A stretch of DNA of 64,000 nt, taken from Larimichthys crocea. Its lineage: Eukaryota; Chordata; Actinopteri; Sciaenidae. The position numbers were made by a program, and so were the translations under genes. Location of the stretch: assembly GCF_000972845.2 (NCBI RefSeq), contig NC_040032.1, forward strand, positions 18,532,636 to 18,596,635. Direction: 5' to 3'. Below are positions 11,182 through 23,339 of the stretch, in pieces (within the stretch, counting starts at the first letter, position 1; every line of letters starts with the position of its first letter). Below the pieces are notes generated by a model, which was not told where the DNA came from, did no database searches, and saw only the letters and a list, made by a program, of their open reading frames with translations.

Positions 11182-14100
11182 ATGGATCCAGCACACACCG
11201 CTTCGCCAGAGCTACGCCTGGAGAGGGTGGAGAACATTCTCCAGCGACACGAGGCATTGGTTGCTTCCACCGCAGCCGAGGTACGCCAGGCTACCGTCAC
11301 TCAACAACAGGCTGCCGCTAACCAGGAGCAGACATTAGCGGCATTAGCTTCACAGATCCAGCAGCTCACTACTGTGCTCTCACAGAATATGGTCCAGAAC
11401 CTACCTGCAACAGCGCCTGCTGCCGTACTCCAACCAACGCCACCTGGTCCAGTTTCTGAACCCCGAGTTGGGGCTCCGGAACGTTATGCGGGGAACCCAG
11501 AGGTCTGTAATCCGTTTATTACGAACTGCTCAATCCTGTTCGCCCTGCAGCCACACACATTCGCCTCTGAGGAGGCCAAAGTGGCGTTCACCATTAATCA
11601 CCTCACGGGGAGGGCCCGCCTGTGGGGAACCGCTGAATGGGAACGTCAAACTCCTGCTTGCAGCTCCTTCAGAGACTTCGCTGCTGAGCTCCGGAAGGTT
11701 TTTGGCCCACCTTCCCAGGGTCCAGATGCTATGGGCGGTCTCCTGAACCTCCACCAGGGGGACCGCTCCGTGGCTGACTACTCTATTGACTTTCGCACCA
11801 GGGCTCGCCAGAGTAAATGGAACACCGAGGCCCAGTGCGACGCCTACCTACAGGGGCTTGAGGAGTATGTTAAGGACGAGCTGGTGTCATATGATCTCCC
11901 TGCCACTTTGGATGAGCTCATCGAACTCACACGGCGGGTGGACCGACGCATCCAGGCCAGGCGGGAGGAGAGACGGCGAGGACGGTTTGGGCATCCTCTT
12001 CCTTCCCAGTTCCGTGCAGTACCGGAGGTATCCTCTTCCCGGCCTGAACCTCAGAGGGGAGATTCAGAACCTATGCAGGTTGGCAGAACCACTCTGTCAC
12101 CAGAGGAACGCCAGCGTCGTCAAAGACACAACCTATGTCTGTACTGTGGACAAGACGGACACTTCGTCTCCAGGTGTCCAGCAAAAAGCCAGGTCTCACC
12201 AGTAGCGAGGGATGTACTGGTGAGTCCGACCTCTGAACTGTCCCTCAGGAAACGCCCCCTCTGCCATGGTCGCCTGCTGCTACCAGGGGGCTCCCACTCC
12301 CTTGCCGTCTTCATTGACTCTGGCGCCGACGTCTCCATTATAAATGAAGAGCTGGCCCAGCAGTTGGAGATAGAAAGGGTTCCGCTGCCTCAGCCTGTCC
12401 CCGCCAACGCCCTGGACGGTCACCTGCTGGGGACCGTCACTCATCAGACTGTTCCAGTGCAGATGCTTCTCTCCGGCAACCACCACGAAACTATCACGTT
12501 TCACATCTTGGACTCTCCGCGTATCCCACTCATTTTGGGATATCCCTGGCTCCGGCGCCACAATCCCCACATAGACTGGGCGACGGGAGCCATTCTGGGC
12601 TGGAGCTCGGCCTGTCACCAAGTCTGTCTCAAGCAGGCCTCCGCTCCTCAGTCCAGGCCCTGCACCACGTTGGCTCCTGATCTGATGGGGGTCCCGCCAG
12701 AGTACCACGATTTCAGGGAGGTTTTCAGCAAGGCGAAGGCGACCTCTTTGCCTCCACACCGTCCATATGACTGTGCCATAGATCTTCTACCCGGCACCAG
12801 TCCTCCCCGAGGTCGTCTATACTCCCTGTCCGCACCAGAGAGGAAGGCCATGGAGGACTACATTAACGACTCCCTGGCGGCTGGCATCATCCGTCCGTCA
12901 TCCTCCCCTGCTGGAGCGGGGTTCTTTTTTGTCGAGAAGAAGGACAAATCATTGAGGCCCTGCATCGACTACCGAGGCCTCAACGACATAACGGTGAAGA
13001 ATCGGTATCCCCTCCCCCTCATCTCGTCTGCCTTTGAACTCCTGGAGGGGGCTACCATCTTCACCAAACTGGACCTCCGCAACGCCTACCACCTGGTGCG
13101 AATTCGGGAGGGCGACGAGTGGAAGACAGCATTCAACACACCTACTGGACACTATGAATACCTGGTGATGCCTTTTGGCCTCACCAACGCCCCCGCCGTC
13201 TTCCAGGCTCTGGTCAACGACGTGCTCCGGGACATGCTTAACAAGCATGTCTTCGTCTACTTGGATGATATTCTAATTTTCTCCAAGGCCAAGGAGGACC
13301 ACATCCACCATGTTCAGGGGGTTCTTCAACGGCTCCTGGAAAACTCGCTGTTTGTTAAGGCAGAGAAATGCGAGTTCCATGCTCCATCAGTCTCCTTTCT
13401 TGGATACATTGTCGGCCAGGGGAGCATCCAGATGGATCCAGCCAAGGTCTCAGCCGTCGCCGCCTGGCCTGTTCCTGACTCCCGGAAGCAGCTACAAAGA
13501 TTCCTGGGGTTCGCCAATTTTTACCGTCGTTTCATTCGGGGATACAGCACGGTGGCAGCCCCTCTCACAGCTCTCACCTCCTCCAAAGTCCCCTTCAGCT
13601 GGTCCTCCGCCGCCACAGATGCCTTCCAGACCCTCAAGAATCGCTTCACCTCTGCGCCTATCCTGCGTATGCCCGACCCCAAGAGACAGTTCGTGGTGGA
13701 AGTAGACGCCTCTGATGTCGGGGTGGGGGCTGTCCTGTCTCAGCGGGCTACTGATGACCAGAAGCTCCACCCCTGCGCCTTTTTCTCTCGACGCCTGACT
13801 CCCGCAGAAATGAACTATGACATTGGAAATCGGGAGCTTCTGGCGGTCAAATTGGCACTGGACGAGTGGCGTCACTGGCTGGAGGGGGCCGAACAACCAT
13901 TTCTCGTATGGACGGACCACAAGAACCTAGAATACATCAGGTCAGCCAGAAGACTGAACTCCAGGCAGGCCCGCTGGTCCCTCTTTCTCACCCGATTCAA
14001 TTTCACTCTCTCCTATCGCCCGGGAACCCGCAACGTTAAGCCTGACGCCCTCTCCCGCCAGTTCCTGAAGGAAGAGGAAGAGGTTTCCACAGCAGCGGAC

Positions 14101-15648
14101 ACCATCCTTCCCTCTGCTCGCCTGGCCGCCGCCATTACATGGGGGATTGAGGAGAGAGTTAGGACGGCGCTGGAGGAGCAACCAGGTCCCAGCGCCTGTC
14201 CTCCCAACCGGCTCTTCGTCCCGGCCCACCTCCGTTCTGAGGTGCTCCAGTGGGCCCACAACACGCACCTCACCTGCCATCCAGGGATCCAGAGGACCAA
14301 GGAGGTTCTTCAGCGCCGATTCTGGTGGGACTCCCTGGACCTGGACACCCAGGGGTTTGTCAAGGCCTGCCCTGTCTGCAACCGGAACAAATCCTCCCAC
14401 CAGGCTCCTGCTGGTCACCTGCTCCCGCTTCCAGTTCCCCATCGTCCCTGGTCCCACATATCTCTGGACTTTGTGACCGGTCTACCACCATCTCTAGGAC
14501 ACACCACTATCCTTACCGTGGTAGACCGGTTTAGCAAGATGGCCCACTTCATTCCCCTGCCCAAGCTCCCTTCAGCCAAAGAGACTGCTGAACTGGTCCT
14601 CCAGCACATATTCCGGCTCCATGGTCTTCCAGTCGATGTGGTCTCTGACCGAGGGCCGCAGTTCTCCTCGGTTTTTTGGAGAGAGTTCTGCTCTCTCATC
14701 GGGGCCACGGCCAGCCTGTCATCCGGGTTTCATCCTCAATCTAACGGCCAGACGGAGCGGAAAAACCAGGAGATGGAGGTGGCTCTCCGGTGTATGGTCT
14801 CCAGTCACCCCACTTCCTGGTCGCAGCAGTTGCTCTGGGTAGAATATGCCCATAACACACTCCTCAGCTCCTCCACTGGTCTCTCCCCTTTTCAGTGTGC
14901 TTATGGATACCAGCCACCCCTATTTCCAGCCCAGGAGAGGGAGGTTTCTTGCCCCTCTGTACAGGCTTTCATCCGCCGGTGTCGCCGCACCTGGTCCCAG
15001 GCCAGATCCACTCTCCTGCGGTCGGTGGGCCGTTACACAGCCTTGGCCAATCGTCGCCGCACCTCGGCTCCTGCTTATCAAGTGGGACAGAAGGTGTGGT
15101 TGTCAACCCGGGACCTACCACTCCGGGTCGACTCGAAGAAACTGGCACCCAAGTTCATTGGCCCCTACGAAATTCAGAAGGTCATCAACCCTGCTGCAGT
15201 CCGCCTCAAGCTTCCCAGGTCCATGCGAGTACACCCCACATTCCATGTCTCAAAAATCAAGCCGGTTCTGGAGAGTCCCTTGATTCCTGCTACCCCGACT
15301 CCTCCGCCACCTCACCTTATCAATGGAGACCCAGCCTACACGGTTCGACGGCTTATCCGCTCTCGTCGCCGTGGGAGGGGCATCCAGTACCTGGTTGACT
15401 GGGAGGGATATGGTCCAGAGGAGAGGTCGTGGGTCCCCGCCAGCTACATCCTTGACCCTCAGCTCATTACTGACTTCCACCGGCAGCACCCGGACCAGCC
15501 CTCCAGGATACGCCCGTCCACTGATAACCCCCGCCTGAGCGCCTCTGGTGCCCCACCCATCCCCGGCCCTAGCGAGGTGGACCCGCCATCGTCCTCTGTG
15601 GACTCTTCATCTGAGGACGAGGCGGACCCCCTCCACCCACCCGGTTGA
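11182..15648 (+). CDS. Ty3/gypsy chromovirus Gag-Pol polyprotein
   Basis: One unbroken 1488-codon frame from the ATG 19 bp after the LTR ([13 protein letters not shown]). The frame is also open upstream into the LTR, but this ATG is the family-like start. Domains in order: Gag with a CCHC knuckle [14 protein letters not shown] (about residues 319-332), aspartic protease FIDSGADVS (near 379), reverse transcriptase with YLDD at 693-696, RNase H with VDASDVG (near 841), integrase with an HHCC finger (about 1026-1065) and the triad D1096, D1156, E1192 (35 residues between the last two), and a C-terminal chromodomain around 1385-1435 ([17 protein letters not shown]). The chromodomain and overall order place it among sushi/Tf1-like chromoviruses. 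Gag and Pol share one frame, so no frameshift signal is needed. Completeness suggests recent insertion. It would act in reverse transcription and integration of its own RNA, but with 32 bp of 3' LTR it probably cannot complete another cycle. Confidence 0.95.
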   Translation: MDPAHTASPELRLERVENILQRHEALVASTAAEVRQATVTQQQAAANQEQTLAALASQIQQLTTVLSQNMVQNLPATAPAAVLQPTPPGPVSEPRVGAPERYAGNPEVCNPFITNCSILFALQPHTFASEEAKVAFTINHLTGRARLWGTAEWERQTPACSSFRDFAAELRKVFGPPSQGPDAMGGLLNLHQGDRSVADYSIDFRTRARQSKWNTEAQCDAYLQGLEEYVKDELVSYDLPATLDELIELTRRVDRRIQARREERRRGRFGHPLPSQFRAVPEVSSSRPEPQRGDSEPMQVGRTTLSPEERQRRQRHNLCLYCGQDGHFVSRCPAKSQVSPVARDVLVSPTSELSLRKRPLCHGRLLLPGGSHSLAVFIDSGADVSIINEELAQQLEIERVPLPQPVPANALDGHLLGTVTHQTVPVQMLLSGNHHETITFHILDSPRIPLILGYPWLRRHNPHIDWATGAILGWSSACHQVCLKQASAPQSRPCTTLAPDLMGVPPEYHDFREVFSKAKATSLPPHRPYDCAIDLLPGTSPPRGRLYSLSAPERKAMEDYINDSLAAGIIRPSSSPAGAGFFFVEKKDKSLRPCIDYRGLNDITVKNRYPLPLISSAFELLEGATIFTKLDLRNAYHLVRIREGDEWKTAFNTPTGHYEYLVMPFGLTNAPAVFQALVNDVLRDMLNKHVFVYLDDILIFSKAKEDHIHHVQGVLQRLLENSLFVKAEKCEFHAPSVSFLGYIVGQGSIQMDPAKVSAVAAWPVPDSRKQLQRFLGFANFYRRFIRGYSTVAAPLTALTSSKVPFSWSSAATDAFQTLKNRFTSAPILRMPDPKRQFVVEVDASDVGVGAVLSQRATDDQKLHPCAFFSRRLTPAEMNYDIGNRELLAVKLALDEWRHWLEGAEQPFLVWTDHKNLEYIRSARRLNSRQARWSLFLTRFNFTLSYRPGTRNVKPDALSRQFLKEEEEVSTAADTILPSARLAAAITWGIEERVRTALEEQPGPSACPPNRLFVPAHLRSEVLQWAHNTHLTCHPGIQRTKEVLQRRFWWDSLDLDTQGFVKACPVCNRNKSSHQAPAGHLLPLPVPHRPWSHISLDFVTGLPPSLGHTTILTVVDRFSKMAHFIPLPKLPSAKETAELVLQHIFRLHGLPVDVVSDRGPQFSSVFWREFCSLIGATASLSSGFHPQSNGQTERKNQEMEVALRCMVSSHPTSWSQQLLWVEYAHNTLLSSSTGLSPFQCAYGYQPPLFPAQEREVSCPSVQAFIRRCRRTWSQARSTLLRSVGRYTALANRRRTSAPAYQVGQKVWLSTRDLPLRVDSKKLAPKFIGPYEIQKVINPAAVRLKLPRSMRVHPTFHVSKIKPVLESPLIPATPTPPPPHLINGDPAYTVRRLIRSRRRGRGIQYLVDWEGYGPEERSWVPASYILDPQLITDFHRQHPDQPSRIRPSTDNPRLSASGAPPIPGPSEVDPPSSSVDSSSEDEADPLHPPG

Positions 15649-15728
15649 GGACCTCGCCGAGTCTGAGGAATATTGAGGAGGTTCCTCCTGGGGCCGCCTC
15701 TCCCTGCACTTGTGCCATCACGTCCCTT

Positions 15729-15741
15729 GAGGGGGGGGTTT
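15729..15741 (+). other. Polypurine tract
   Basis: GAGGGGGGGGTTT directly before the 3' LTR remnant; this is the usual plus-strand primer site. Confidence 0.8.
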
Positions 15742-15773
15742 TGTCACAATCCACTCCGGTCCCCTGCTTGCTT
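15742..15773 (+). repeat. 3' LTR remnant, 32 bp
   Basis: Exact copy of the first 32 bases of the 5' LTR (10614-10645). It stops where ATTAC begins, and ATTAC also precedes the 5' LTR. So the short LTR looks like the real end of the inserted DNA, not a later deletion. Confidence 0.85.
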
Positions 15774-16197
15774 ATTACTTATGGAGCCATTCCATTTATA
15801 TCCCCTTTTGCGCTACAACATGAAGCAAAATCCTTTGTTTTATCAACCTTTTGGAAATCTGTCTTGCACATTATGACAAAACACTACACTACATGTACAG
15901 CTGTACATCCCTGTTCAGTTTGGTAGAACATATGCATGCAAAAAATTCCACAAAACTTGAAAGGCAAAAAGAAATCTGCTGGGATACAGTGGCAGGAAAC
16001 AGTGCAGTATGGTGTCCAGATGCACATTATGTACAGGATATGCTGTGCAGAGAGGGCCTCTCTTGGAAGGATATAGTAAAGGAAATAAGAGAGTTAATCA
16101 CTCTTGCTACAGATTTTTCTTTGCACAGTATGCTTAAATGTTTTTGTTTGATGATTTGTTTTGCCAGTAATATTTTGACGGAAACCTAATGGGTGCC
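15774..16197. other. Flank of the chromovirus
   Basis: Starts with the right-hand ATTAC duplicate. No gene is recognised; a 112-codon frame at 15851-16189 has no domain I know. Confidence 0.4.

Positions 16198-16243
<46 letters not shown>
16198..16243 (+). repeat. (GATA)n microsatellite
   Basis: About eleven perfect TAGA/GATA units. Confidence 0.95.
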
Positions 16244-16739
16244 TAGCAGAGGGATGGATACTTTAGGAGTTAGAAGGTGTGGCAGGGAGAGAAGGATGTG
16301 GAAAGTGAGAGGAAGGGGACAAGGACAGGAAGAGGTTCAGAGAGGAATGTGTTGCGTCTAGACAGACAACAGGATATGGCCATACTGACTATACTGACTG
16401 TGTCCATTTTTCCCATAGGTAGCTATGTTGGTGTAAACAAGAAAGTAATGAGAGGTTGGATCAAGATTTATAAAACTCATACTATCTCAGTAGAACAGCC
16501 TCCACTTGTTTAGTTTTCTCTTTGTGGCACTAGCAGTTGTTTCCTCTGCAAGTGGAAAGCCCTTCAATTAACTATTTGCAGTTTCCACTGGTGGATGGCA
16601 CCATCCACCACTGTGCAGAGTGATTGTACACCAGAATGGGTGGTCTAAACATGCGGCAGTTGACTCAGGCAGTGAAGATGAATCATTGTGATTATATTGT
16701 TATCACTAATCAGTCCCTTTGGCAGCATGTTTGTCATGC

Positions 16740-16764
16740 CTCGTACCTCACGTAAATTCTCCCA
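16740..16764 (+). repeat. 25-bp inverted repeat, left
   Basis: CTCGTACCTCACGTAAATTC plus CTCCCA. Its exact reverse complement is at 22080-22104, so the pair encloses the minisatellite and the Gmr1-like pol. Nearby, a related AGAAATTTTGAG phrase occurs twice (about 16850 and 16940). Confidence 0.8.
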
Positions 16765-17045
16765 GCATGTTTGTTATGACAAGCATGTTTGTCATGACAA
16801 ACAAGCCCAAAAGATATGATGAAAAAATAAATAAAACTAGAAAATTTCTAAAGAAATTTTGAGTGTGCGTGACTCTGGCCCCGTCTCCCCCATGCATTAT
16901 TACTGACACTGCTCAGCAAATTCAGTACTAGAAAATTCCCGCAGAAATTTTGAGACTGACGAGTGGGCTGTTGCTGGGGGTCTGTATTCAAAAAGCACAC
17001 CTCAAATAGTCATTTTTAACACGTTTGTTTAGACACAGGAGCAGC

Positions 17046-18240
17046 TTACGCGCTAGCAATTACCATTAGCATGTTAACATTAGCTTGTTGGCATTAGTAT
17101 GTTATCCTTACCATGTTAGCGCTGATGCGCTAGCAATTAACATTAGCATGTTAACATTAGCATGTTACCATTAGCATGATAACATTAGCATGTTAGCGCT
17201 GATGAGCTACTAATTAACATTAGCATTTTAGCATTATAATGTTAGCACTGATGCGCTAGCAATTAGCTTTAGCATGTTAGCATGTTAACATTAGCATGTT
17301 AACATTTGCATGTTAACACTGATGCGCTAGCAGTTAGCATTAGCATGTTAACATTAGCATGTTAATATTAGCATGTTAGCGCTGATGCGCTGGTAATTAA
17401 TATTAGCATGTTAACATTAACATGTTAGCATTGGCAATTATCTTTAGCATGTTGACACTGATGCGCTAGCAGTTACCATTAGCATGTTAGCATTAACATG
17501 TTACCATTGGCATGTTAACGCTGATGCGCTGACGCGCTAGCAATTAACATTAGCATGTTAACATTAGCATGTTAGCGCTGATGTGCTAGCAATTAGAATT
17601 ACCATGATAGCATTAACATGTTAACATTAGCATGTTAGCGCTGATACGCTAGCAATTAACATTAGCATGTTACCATTACCATGTTAACATTAACATGTTA
17701 GCGCTGATGCGCTACCAATTAACATTAGCATTATCAGCATTATCATGTTGGCAGTAGCAATTAACATTAGCATGTTATCATAAGCTTGTTAACAGTGATA
17801 CGCTAGCAATGAACATTCGCATGTTAACATTAGCATGTTAGCGCTGATGTGCTGGTAATTAATATTAGCATTTTAACATTAGCATGTTATCATTGGCAAT
17901 TAGCATTAGCCTGTTAACACAGATGCGCTGACGCGCTAGCAATTAACATTAGCATGTTACATTAGCATTTTTGCGCTGATGCGCTAGCAATTAACATTAG
18001 CATGTTAGCATTAGCATATTAACATTACCATGTTAACATTAGCATGTTAGCAATGATGCGCTAGCAATTAACATGAGCATGTTTGCATAAGCATGTTAGC
18101 AATGATGCGCTAGCAATTAACGTTAGCTAAAGTTAGCAATTAACATGTATTTAATTCTTAGTGGCTAATGTTAATTAGCATTAATTTTAGCATTGGTTGC
18201 TAATGTTAGCAAATAGCATGTCTTTACAGCTAGCGTTAAT
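17046..18240 (+). repeat. TTAGCATG-type minisatellite
   Basis: About 1.1 kb of degenerate tandem sequence built from short units (ATTAGCATGTTA, AACATTAGCATG). A higher-order phrase GCTGATGCGCTAGCAATTAA recurs roughly every 60-110 bp. No coding capacity. Units carry scattered substitutions (ACC, TTT, GAT variants), so the array is old or weakly homogenised. It abuts the presumed 3' end of the minus-strand Gmr1-like element. Confidence 0.9.
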
Positions 18241-18661
18241 GTGTTAGCTGCTCTGCTGTCTCTGTCTGCCATTTTACACAGACAAGTTCAAATGAAGTGC
18301 CAAGAACTACTAAAATGGCTGCCACTCAGCTTCTGCCTGCTGGCCCCTCCCCCCTCTTCTCCTTCAAGCAGGCTGAGGTTGCCAAGCAACCAGGACCAAC
18401 TGTAATCAGGGGAGCAGTTACTGCACCTGTTAGAATGTCACTTAGAGACTGAGAGAAAATGCTGAGACCTCCTCTCGAACAGGAAGGATTTCTGGCCAAA
18501 ACCGTATTTCCAATCATTGAACTGGCTTAACCACAAGCAGGATGAGACCTTCCTGATCGTCTACATAGTCGTTTTGTGTCGATAAATGAAGAAATGTGCC
18601 CTTGGGAGCAAGAGAGAGAAACGTTACTTCTGCTTTCCTTCCTCTCCGAAGAGTCCAGTAC

Positions 18662-21489
18662 TCAGTCCTCATGGACCCTGGAGAGACAGTCCGCCACCAG
18701 GTTGTCCTTCCCTGCCCGGTACTGCACCGCAAAGTTGTAGGGCTGCAGGGACAGGTACCACCCTGTGAGACGTGTATTGGTGTCCTTCATCTGATTGAGC
18801 CATTGCAAAGCCCGATGATCCGTCTCAAGGCAGAACTGGTGTCCCAGCAAATAGTAGCGGAGCGAGTCGATGGCCCACTTCATGGCCAGGCACTCCTTTT
18901 CCACTGTGGAATACCTTGTCTCCCGGTCCAGGAGCTTGCGGCTGAGAAAAAGCAGTGGTCGTCTTTCTCCTTTCGTCTCCTGCAGTAACACTGCTCCAAG
19001 GCCAACCCCAGAGGCATCCGTCTGCAGTATGAATGGTTTTGAAAAGTCCGGGCTGTGGAGCACTGAGTCCTTTGTGATGGCCTTCTTCAGATCCTTGAAT
19101 GCTCTGTTACAGTCCTCAGTCCATCTGACCTTGTTTGGTGCGGTGGCCTTAGTGAGGTCTGTGAGAACAGCTGCCCTTTCGGAAAAGCGTGGGATGAACT
19201 TGCTGTACCATCCCACCAGGCCCACAAAGGCCCGCACCTTCTTTTTAGTGGTGGGTACCGGATACCCATGGATGGCCTCCACTTTGCCCACTTGTGGTTT
19301 CACCATGCCCTGTCCAACAACATGGCCCAGGTAGTGGACCTGCTTCTGTGCGAATGCACATTTGCGTGGGTTGATCGTCAGGCCAGCTTGCTTGATGAGG
19401 TGGAGCACTTGTTGGAGGTGATCCAAATGTTCCTCCCAGGCCTGGCTGTAGATCACCACATCGTCCAGGTACGCCGCTGCAAATGCTGGCACGTTCCTCA
19501 GAACTTGGTCCATCAGTCGCTGGAAGGTTGCCGGCGCCCCCTGGAGACCAAATTGCATCACTTTGAACTGGAACAGTCCATATGGTGTTTTGAACGCCGT
19601 CAGTTCTTTTGTCTCTGGTGCAAGGGCCAGCTGCCAGTACCCTTTGCTCTGGTCCAGAGTGGTGATAATAGTGGACTTCCCTACTCTCTCCAACAGTTCA
19701 TCAATGCGTGGCATCGGGTATGACTCGAACTTCGAAACTGCATTCAGGTACCTGAAGTCAATGCAGAATCTGAGAACCATCCTTCTTTGGGACGAGCACA
19801 ATGGGGCTGCACCATTCACTTGTTGACACTTCGATGATGCCAAGCTGCAACATCAGGTCGATCTCTTTCTTTAGCTTGCCGACCAACCGCTCAGGAATCC
19901 GGTAGCTCTTCCGGCGTGGCGTTGCATCCTCCTTCAGGTGGACCTTATGCCGGACCATGGTTGTGAAGCCAGGTTTCTCTTGGAAGAGTTCTGGATCCAG
20001 CAGGGCTCCTATCTCCTATCTGCTGGTCAGGCCGGAGATGGGATAAATCCAACTGTTTGGAGTCTGGGTTGTTAGTTGGAAAAGATTGCTCTCTCTCCTC
20101 CTCTTCATCAAGAACACTAATGAGGAGGTGGTTCTGGACAGGCTGCTGGAACTCCTTCAGCAGGTTCACATGGAAATGCTGGTGTTTCTTCCCCTTATCA
20201 GGCATGAATAGCTCATAGGTAACCCTACCCAGGCGCCTTGTGATCTGGTAGGGCCCTTGCCATCTTGCCAACAGCTTACTGTCACTTGTAGGTAGCAACA
20301 GCAACACCTCCTGCCCGGGCTCAAAAGACCTGTCTCTGGCCTTCTTATCGTACCAGGTCTTCTGGTTGGCCTGTGCAGTTTTCATATGCTCCTGTGCCAG
20401 AGCAGTCATTTGTTCAAGTCTCTGCCTCATCTTGACCACATAGGACACAACATTCTCCCCTTGTGCACCTGGATCCTCCCAGTGCTCCTTCAGGAGGTCC
20501 AGCGGCCCCCTCACCTGGCGACCGTAGAGCAGCTCGAAGGGTGAGAATCCAGTTGAGGCCTGTGGCACCTCACGGTACGCAAACAGTAGGTAAGGTAGCC
20601 ATTGGTCCCAACCGGAGCCTGTGTGGGACACAAACTTTCGCAGCATGTTCTTGAGAGTTTGGTTGAACCTTTCAACCAGACCGTCCGTCTGGGGGTGGTA
20701 TGGAGTGGTCTTAATACCCCTGACCCCTAACAGCTGATAAACCTGCTGTAGTAGCTTGGAGAGGAAATTTGTGCCACAGTCTGTAAGGATCTCTCTAGGT
20801 ATGCCTACCCTTGAAAACAGCTGAAACAGGCAATTTGCAACCTGTCTGGCCTTCACTGATCTGAGGGGAAAAACTTCTGGATATCGGGTGGCATAATCAC
20901 AGATTACCAAGATGTACCGATTGCCAGAGGAACTTCTCTCCAGCGGCCCCACAATATCCATGCCTATCCTGTCAAATGGTGTGTCAATAATGGGTAATGG
21001 CTGAAGCTGGGCACGTGCTACTCCCCTTGGTGACGTTAGCTGACAGGTTTCACATGAGTCACAGAAGGATTTCACTTGGGTGTATATGCCTGGCCAAACA
21101 AACCTACTGGCAATTCTGTTCAAGGTCTTCTGAAATCCTAAATGGCCTGCCCATGGGATAGAGTGACCTAGCTCCATAACCTTGTGTCTGAAGTTATGTG
21201 GCAATGCTAAGGCGTCTACCTAACCCTGCCGCTGGTACAGAATGCCGTTTTTGATCACATAGGTGACCTCAGCTATACAGTCAGTCTTGCCCTGTTTCAC
21301 ACCCTCAACCTCTGAGACCTTCTGAAACCACGGTTTCAGTGTTTGATCAGCCTTCTGTAGTGCCGCTATGTCCAAAGGAACGTGAAAGTCTAATGGCTGT
21401 GCAGGCTTCACTGTTTCCGAGCCCGTCGTTACACCCGGAAATGCCAATATCTTTCTAACTTTACCGAAGTGCAGTGGCCAATAAGGCAC
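18662..21489 (-). pseudogene. Gmr1-like gypsy pol: integrase before reverse transcriptase
   Basis: Read on the minus strand. 21489-21220 is a linker ending at an in-frame stop (21220-21222). 21204-19945 is integrase, with CDSCETCQ finger cysteines, DIVGPL and LTDCGTNF aspartates and the glutamate in VERFNQTLK. 19958-19758 and 19843-18662 are reverse transcriptase (KKDGS, YLDDVVIYS) and RNase H (LQTDASGVGLGAV), ending DCLSRVHED. The integrase-to-RT passage changes frame near 20020, and RT changes frame again near 19785. So there are three breaks, but the parts are collinear and nearly touching. In ordinary Ty3/gypsy elements integrase follows RNase H; integrase first is the hallmark of the Gmr1 clade of fish and other deuterostomes. 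Gag, protease and the 5' LTR are missing. A purine run on the minus strand at about 18340-18358 may be the polypurine tract. Confidence 0.9.
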
Positions 21490-21644
21490 CTTTCCCTATC
21501 TCGTAATTACAAGATCAGGTGTCTAATTTATTTTTTTTTCAAGTGAATGCAATACGCTTCTGTACTTCTTCTTCTTCGCTCACATAAAAAACTACAGGTG
21601 CACCGGCACTAATAGTCCCCGGTAATTCACTTCAGTTGTGGAGT

Positions 21645-21806
21645 TTTTTATTTGCAGCGCTGTTTCTTTTATTTGCAGTGGCATTTCTTTCTTTTATTTG
21701 CAGCGCTGTTTCTTTTTGCTTGCAGCGCTGTTTCTTTTTGTTCGCAGCGTTTCTTTTATTTGCAGCGCTGTTTCTTTTTGTTTGCAGCGTTTCTTTTATT
21801 TGCAGC
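21645..21806 (+). repeat. Short minisatellite TTTGCAGCGCTGTTTC
   Basis: Five to six diverged tandem units of about 22-30 bp built on TTTGCAGCG(CTG)TTTCTTTT. It produces overlapping Phe/Leu-rich open frames on one strand and Asn/Lys-rich frames on the other, which are not genes. Confidence 0.85.
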
Positions 21807-21921
21807 ATTGAGGGTTCCCGGCCACCATAGTTTTGTGTATGTGCGACAAAAACTCTGGGAGGAGTAGCGAGCCAAAAAAGGGCGGAAGAATAATAATAAG
21901 CGCGGTGGATAACATATAGTG

Positions 21922-22081
21922 TGCGCCTTGCACGCACACTCAATGAAACTAAAACAGAAGAGAGACATGTGTGAAGCTCTCACTGTGGTTTAAGTGTTTC
22001 CTGTTTACCATGGCAAAAGAAGGCACAAAGTGTGACTGGGCTGACGTAAACAAGAAATCTTGAGCATGTGGTTCATCTGTG
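21922..22081 (+). repeat. 160-bp block C, copy 1
   Basis: Starts TGCGCCTTGCACGC and ends GTTCATCTGTG. It is identical base for base to 23340-23499. It overlaps by two bases the right-hand 25-bp inverted repeat at 22080-22104. Confidence 0.95.
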
Positions 22082-22104
22082 GGAGAATTTACGTGAGGTA
22101 CGAG
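22080..22104 (-). repeat. 25-bp inverted repeat, right
   Basis: Exact reverse complement of 16740-16764. Together they could be ends of a larger mobile unit or two copies of a short element. Confidence 0.8.
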
Positions 22105-23091
22105 ACGAGAGTATGTGAGACAGAACATTGTGTTCAGTGAGATATGAAATATGGTTTTACCTGAACACTTGGCCTGGTACATTCTGTGTTAAGGACTTTG
22201 TACATAATGACAATAACGTACAATACATGCAGTGAACATCTATATGCATTTCTCTTCAATGGGGAGTTTTTTCATCATTTTGGGGTCAGGACAGAAGCTT
22301 GAACACAGTCAGAGTGACCTGAGTGCAGGGTTTGACCATGGCTTGTAGGAAGGAACAGCCACTACATGATAGCACCAGGGACAAGAACTGCTGGGTTTCA
22401 GTAAGGGACCCAGACCTGATCCTTGTGGAACCCTTGTTCATCTGATGGCTCACTGTGTTGAACACAGCAAACAAGTGCAGCATATTGAGGCCAGAAGAAA
22501 GGAAGTTCATTCTAACAGTGAAACTCCTGTGTCACTGCATGTTGTTCAGAGGGGGCACACTGGTGGGTGTCTTGGTTGTTGTTCTGTAATTCTAGCAACT
22601 TTTAAAATATTCTCATGGCCTCCTCACCTTTTGTATGCATGGTTCAAAATCTAAGAGAACACTGGTTCAGGTTTTAGATTTGCACACCCTTGTTCCTCTG
22701 ACAACATCCTAAAATATCCAGGCTTGTGTCAAATCACCTATAATCAAATCAAGCTAGGTGAATGCAGAAAACACAGGGCTACAGTTTTAGTAAACTGTGT
22801 GGTTCACTGGAATCAACTAAATGAAGCTACAACAAACCCACGGGCAGGTTTTCTGTCTGAGCCTCCTCTCACACTATCCATATATACTATATACTCTGAT
22901 ATACGTTTTTGCATGTACTATATAATACTGAACACACTGTGTGTACACTCAGCACAGCTACCCTGAGCAACATTTGCTCACGTTTGCTTACTGTGGTCTC
23001 CATAGTAATGTATCTGACTACTACCACAACCTCAACCCAACTTTAACTGAGAGTTATTTTAGTTGCTTTTTCAGTAACAGTAACAGTAAGT
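22105..23091. other. Intergenic, no recognised feature
   Basis: Ordinary AT-rich DNA. No domain-bearing frame seen. Confidence 0.4.
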
Positions 23092-23149
23092 AACAGTGTC
23101 TTAGCAAGATATAGTGAAGCTTTTGATAATACAGTATAGTTGGGCAGAA
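23092..23149 (+). repeat. 58-bp block A, copy 1
   Basis: AACAGTGTCTTAGCAAGATA...TTGGGCAGAA. Repeated exactly at 23502-23559. Everything between the two copies is foreign to this place. Confidence 0.95.
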
Positions 23150-23338
23150 ACCTCAGGAAGAGCCACAGAGGAGGGATCCCTCTCCCACGACGGACAGACG
23201 TGCAATAGATGTCACGTGTACAGGACAAATCAACACAAACATATTGTACAATTACAATGACTGACAAAATGACAATGAATCACAATGAATGATAAAATAA
23301 CCACAGTAGCAAATATGGTAGCAATAATGACAATAATG
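23148..23338 (-). repeat. Retroposon internal fragment (block B)
   Basis: Matches the interior of the retroposon at 7088-7560, starting at GAAACCTCAGGAAGAGCCAC and stopping abruptly at AATAATGA, with neither end of the retroposon present. It starts inside the AGAA shared with block A, a microhomology junction. Confidence 0.9.
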
Positions 23339-23339
23339 A

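Noticed and set aside
11938..15500. Many overlapping open frames on both strands inside the gypsy element
   Set aside because: They are shadows of the 1488-codon Gag-Pol frame caused by high GC content; none has its own domain.
17046..18240. CRISPR-like array
   Set aside because: Units are short, diverged and contiguous, with no unique spacers, and the DNA is vertebrate.
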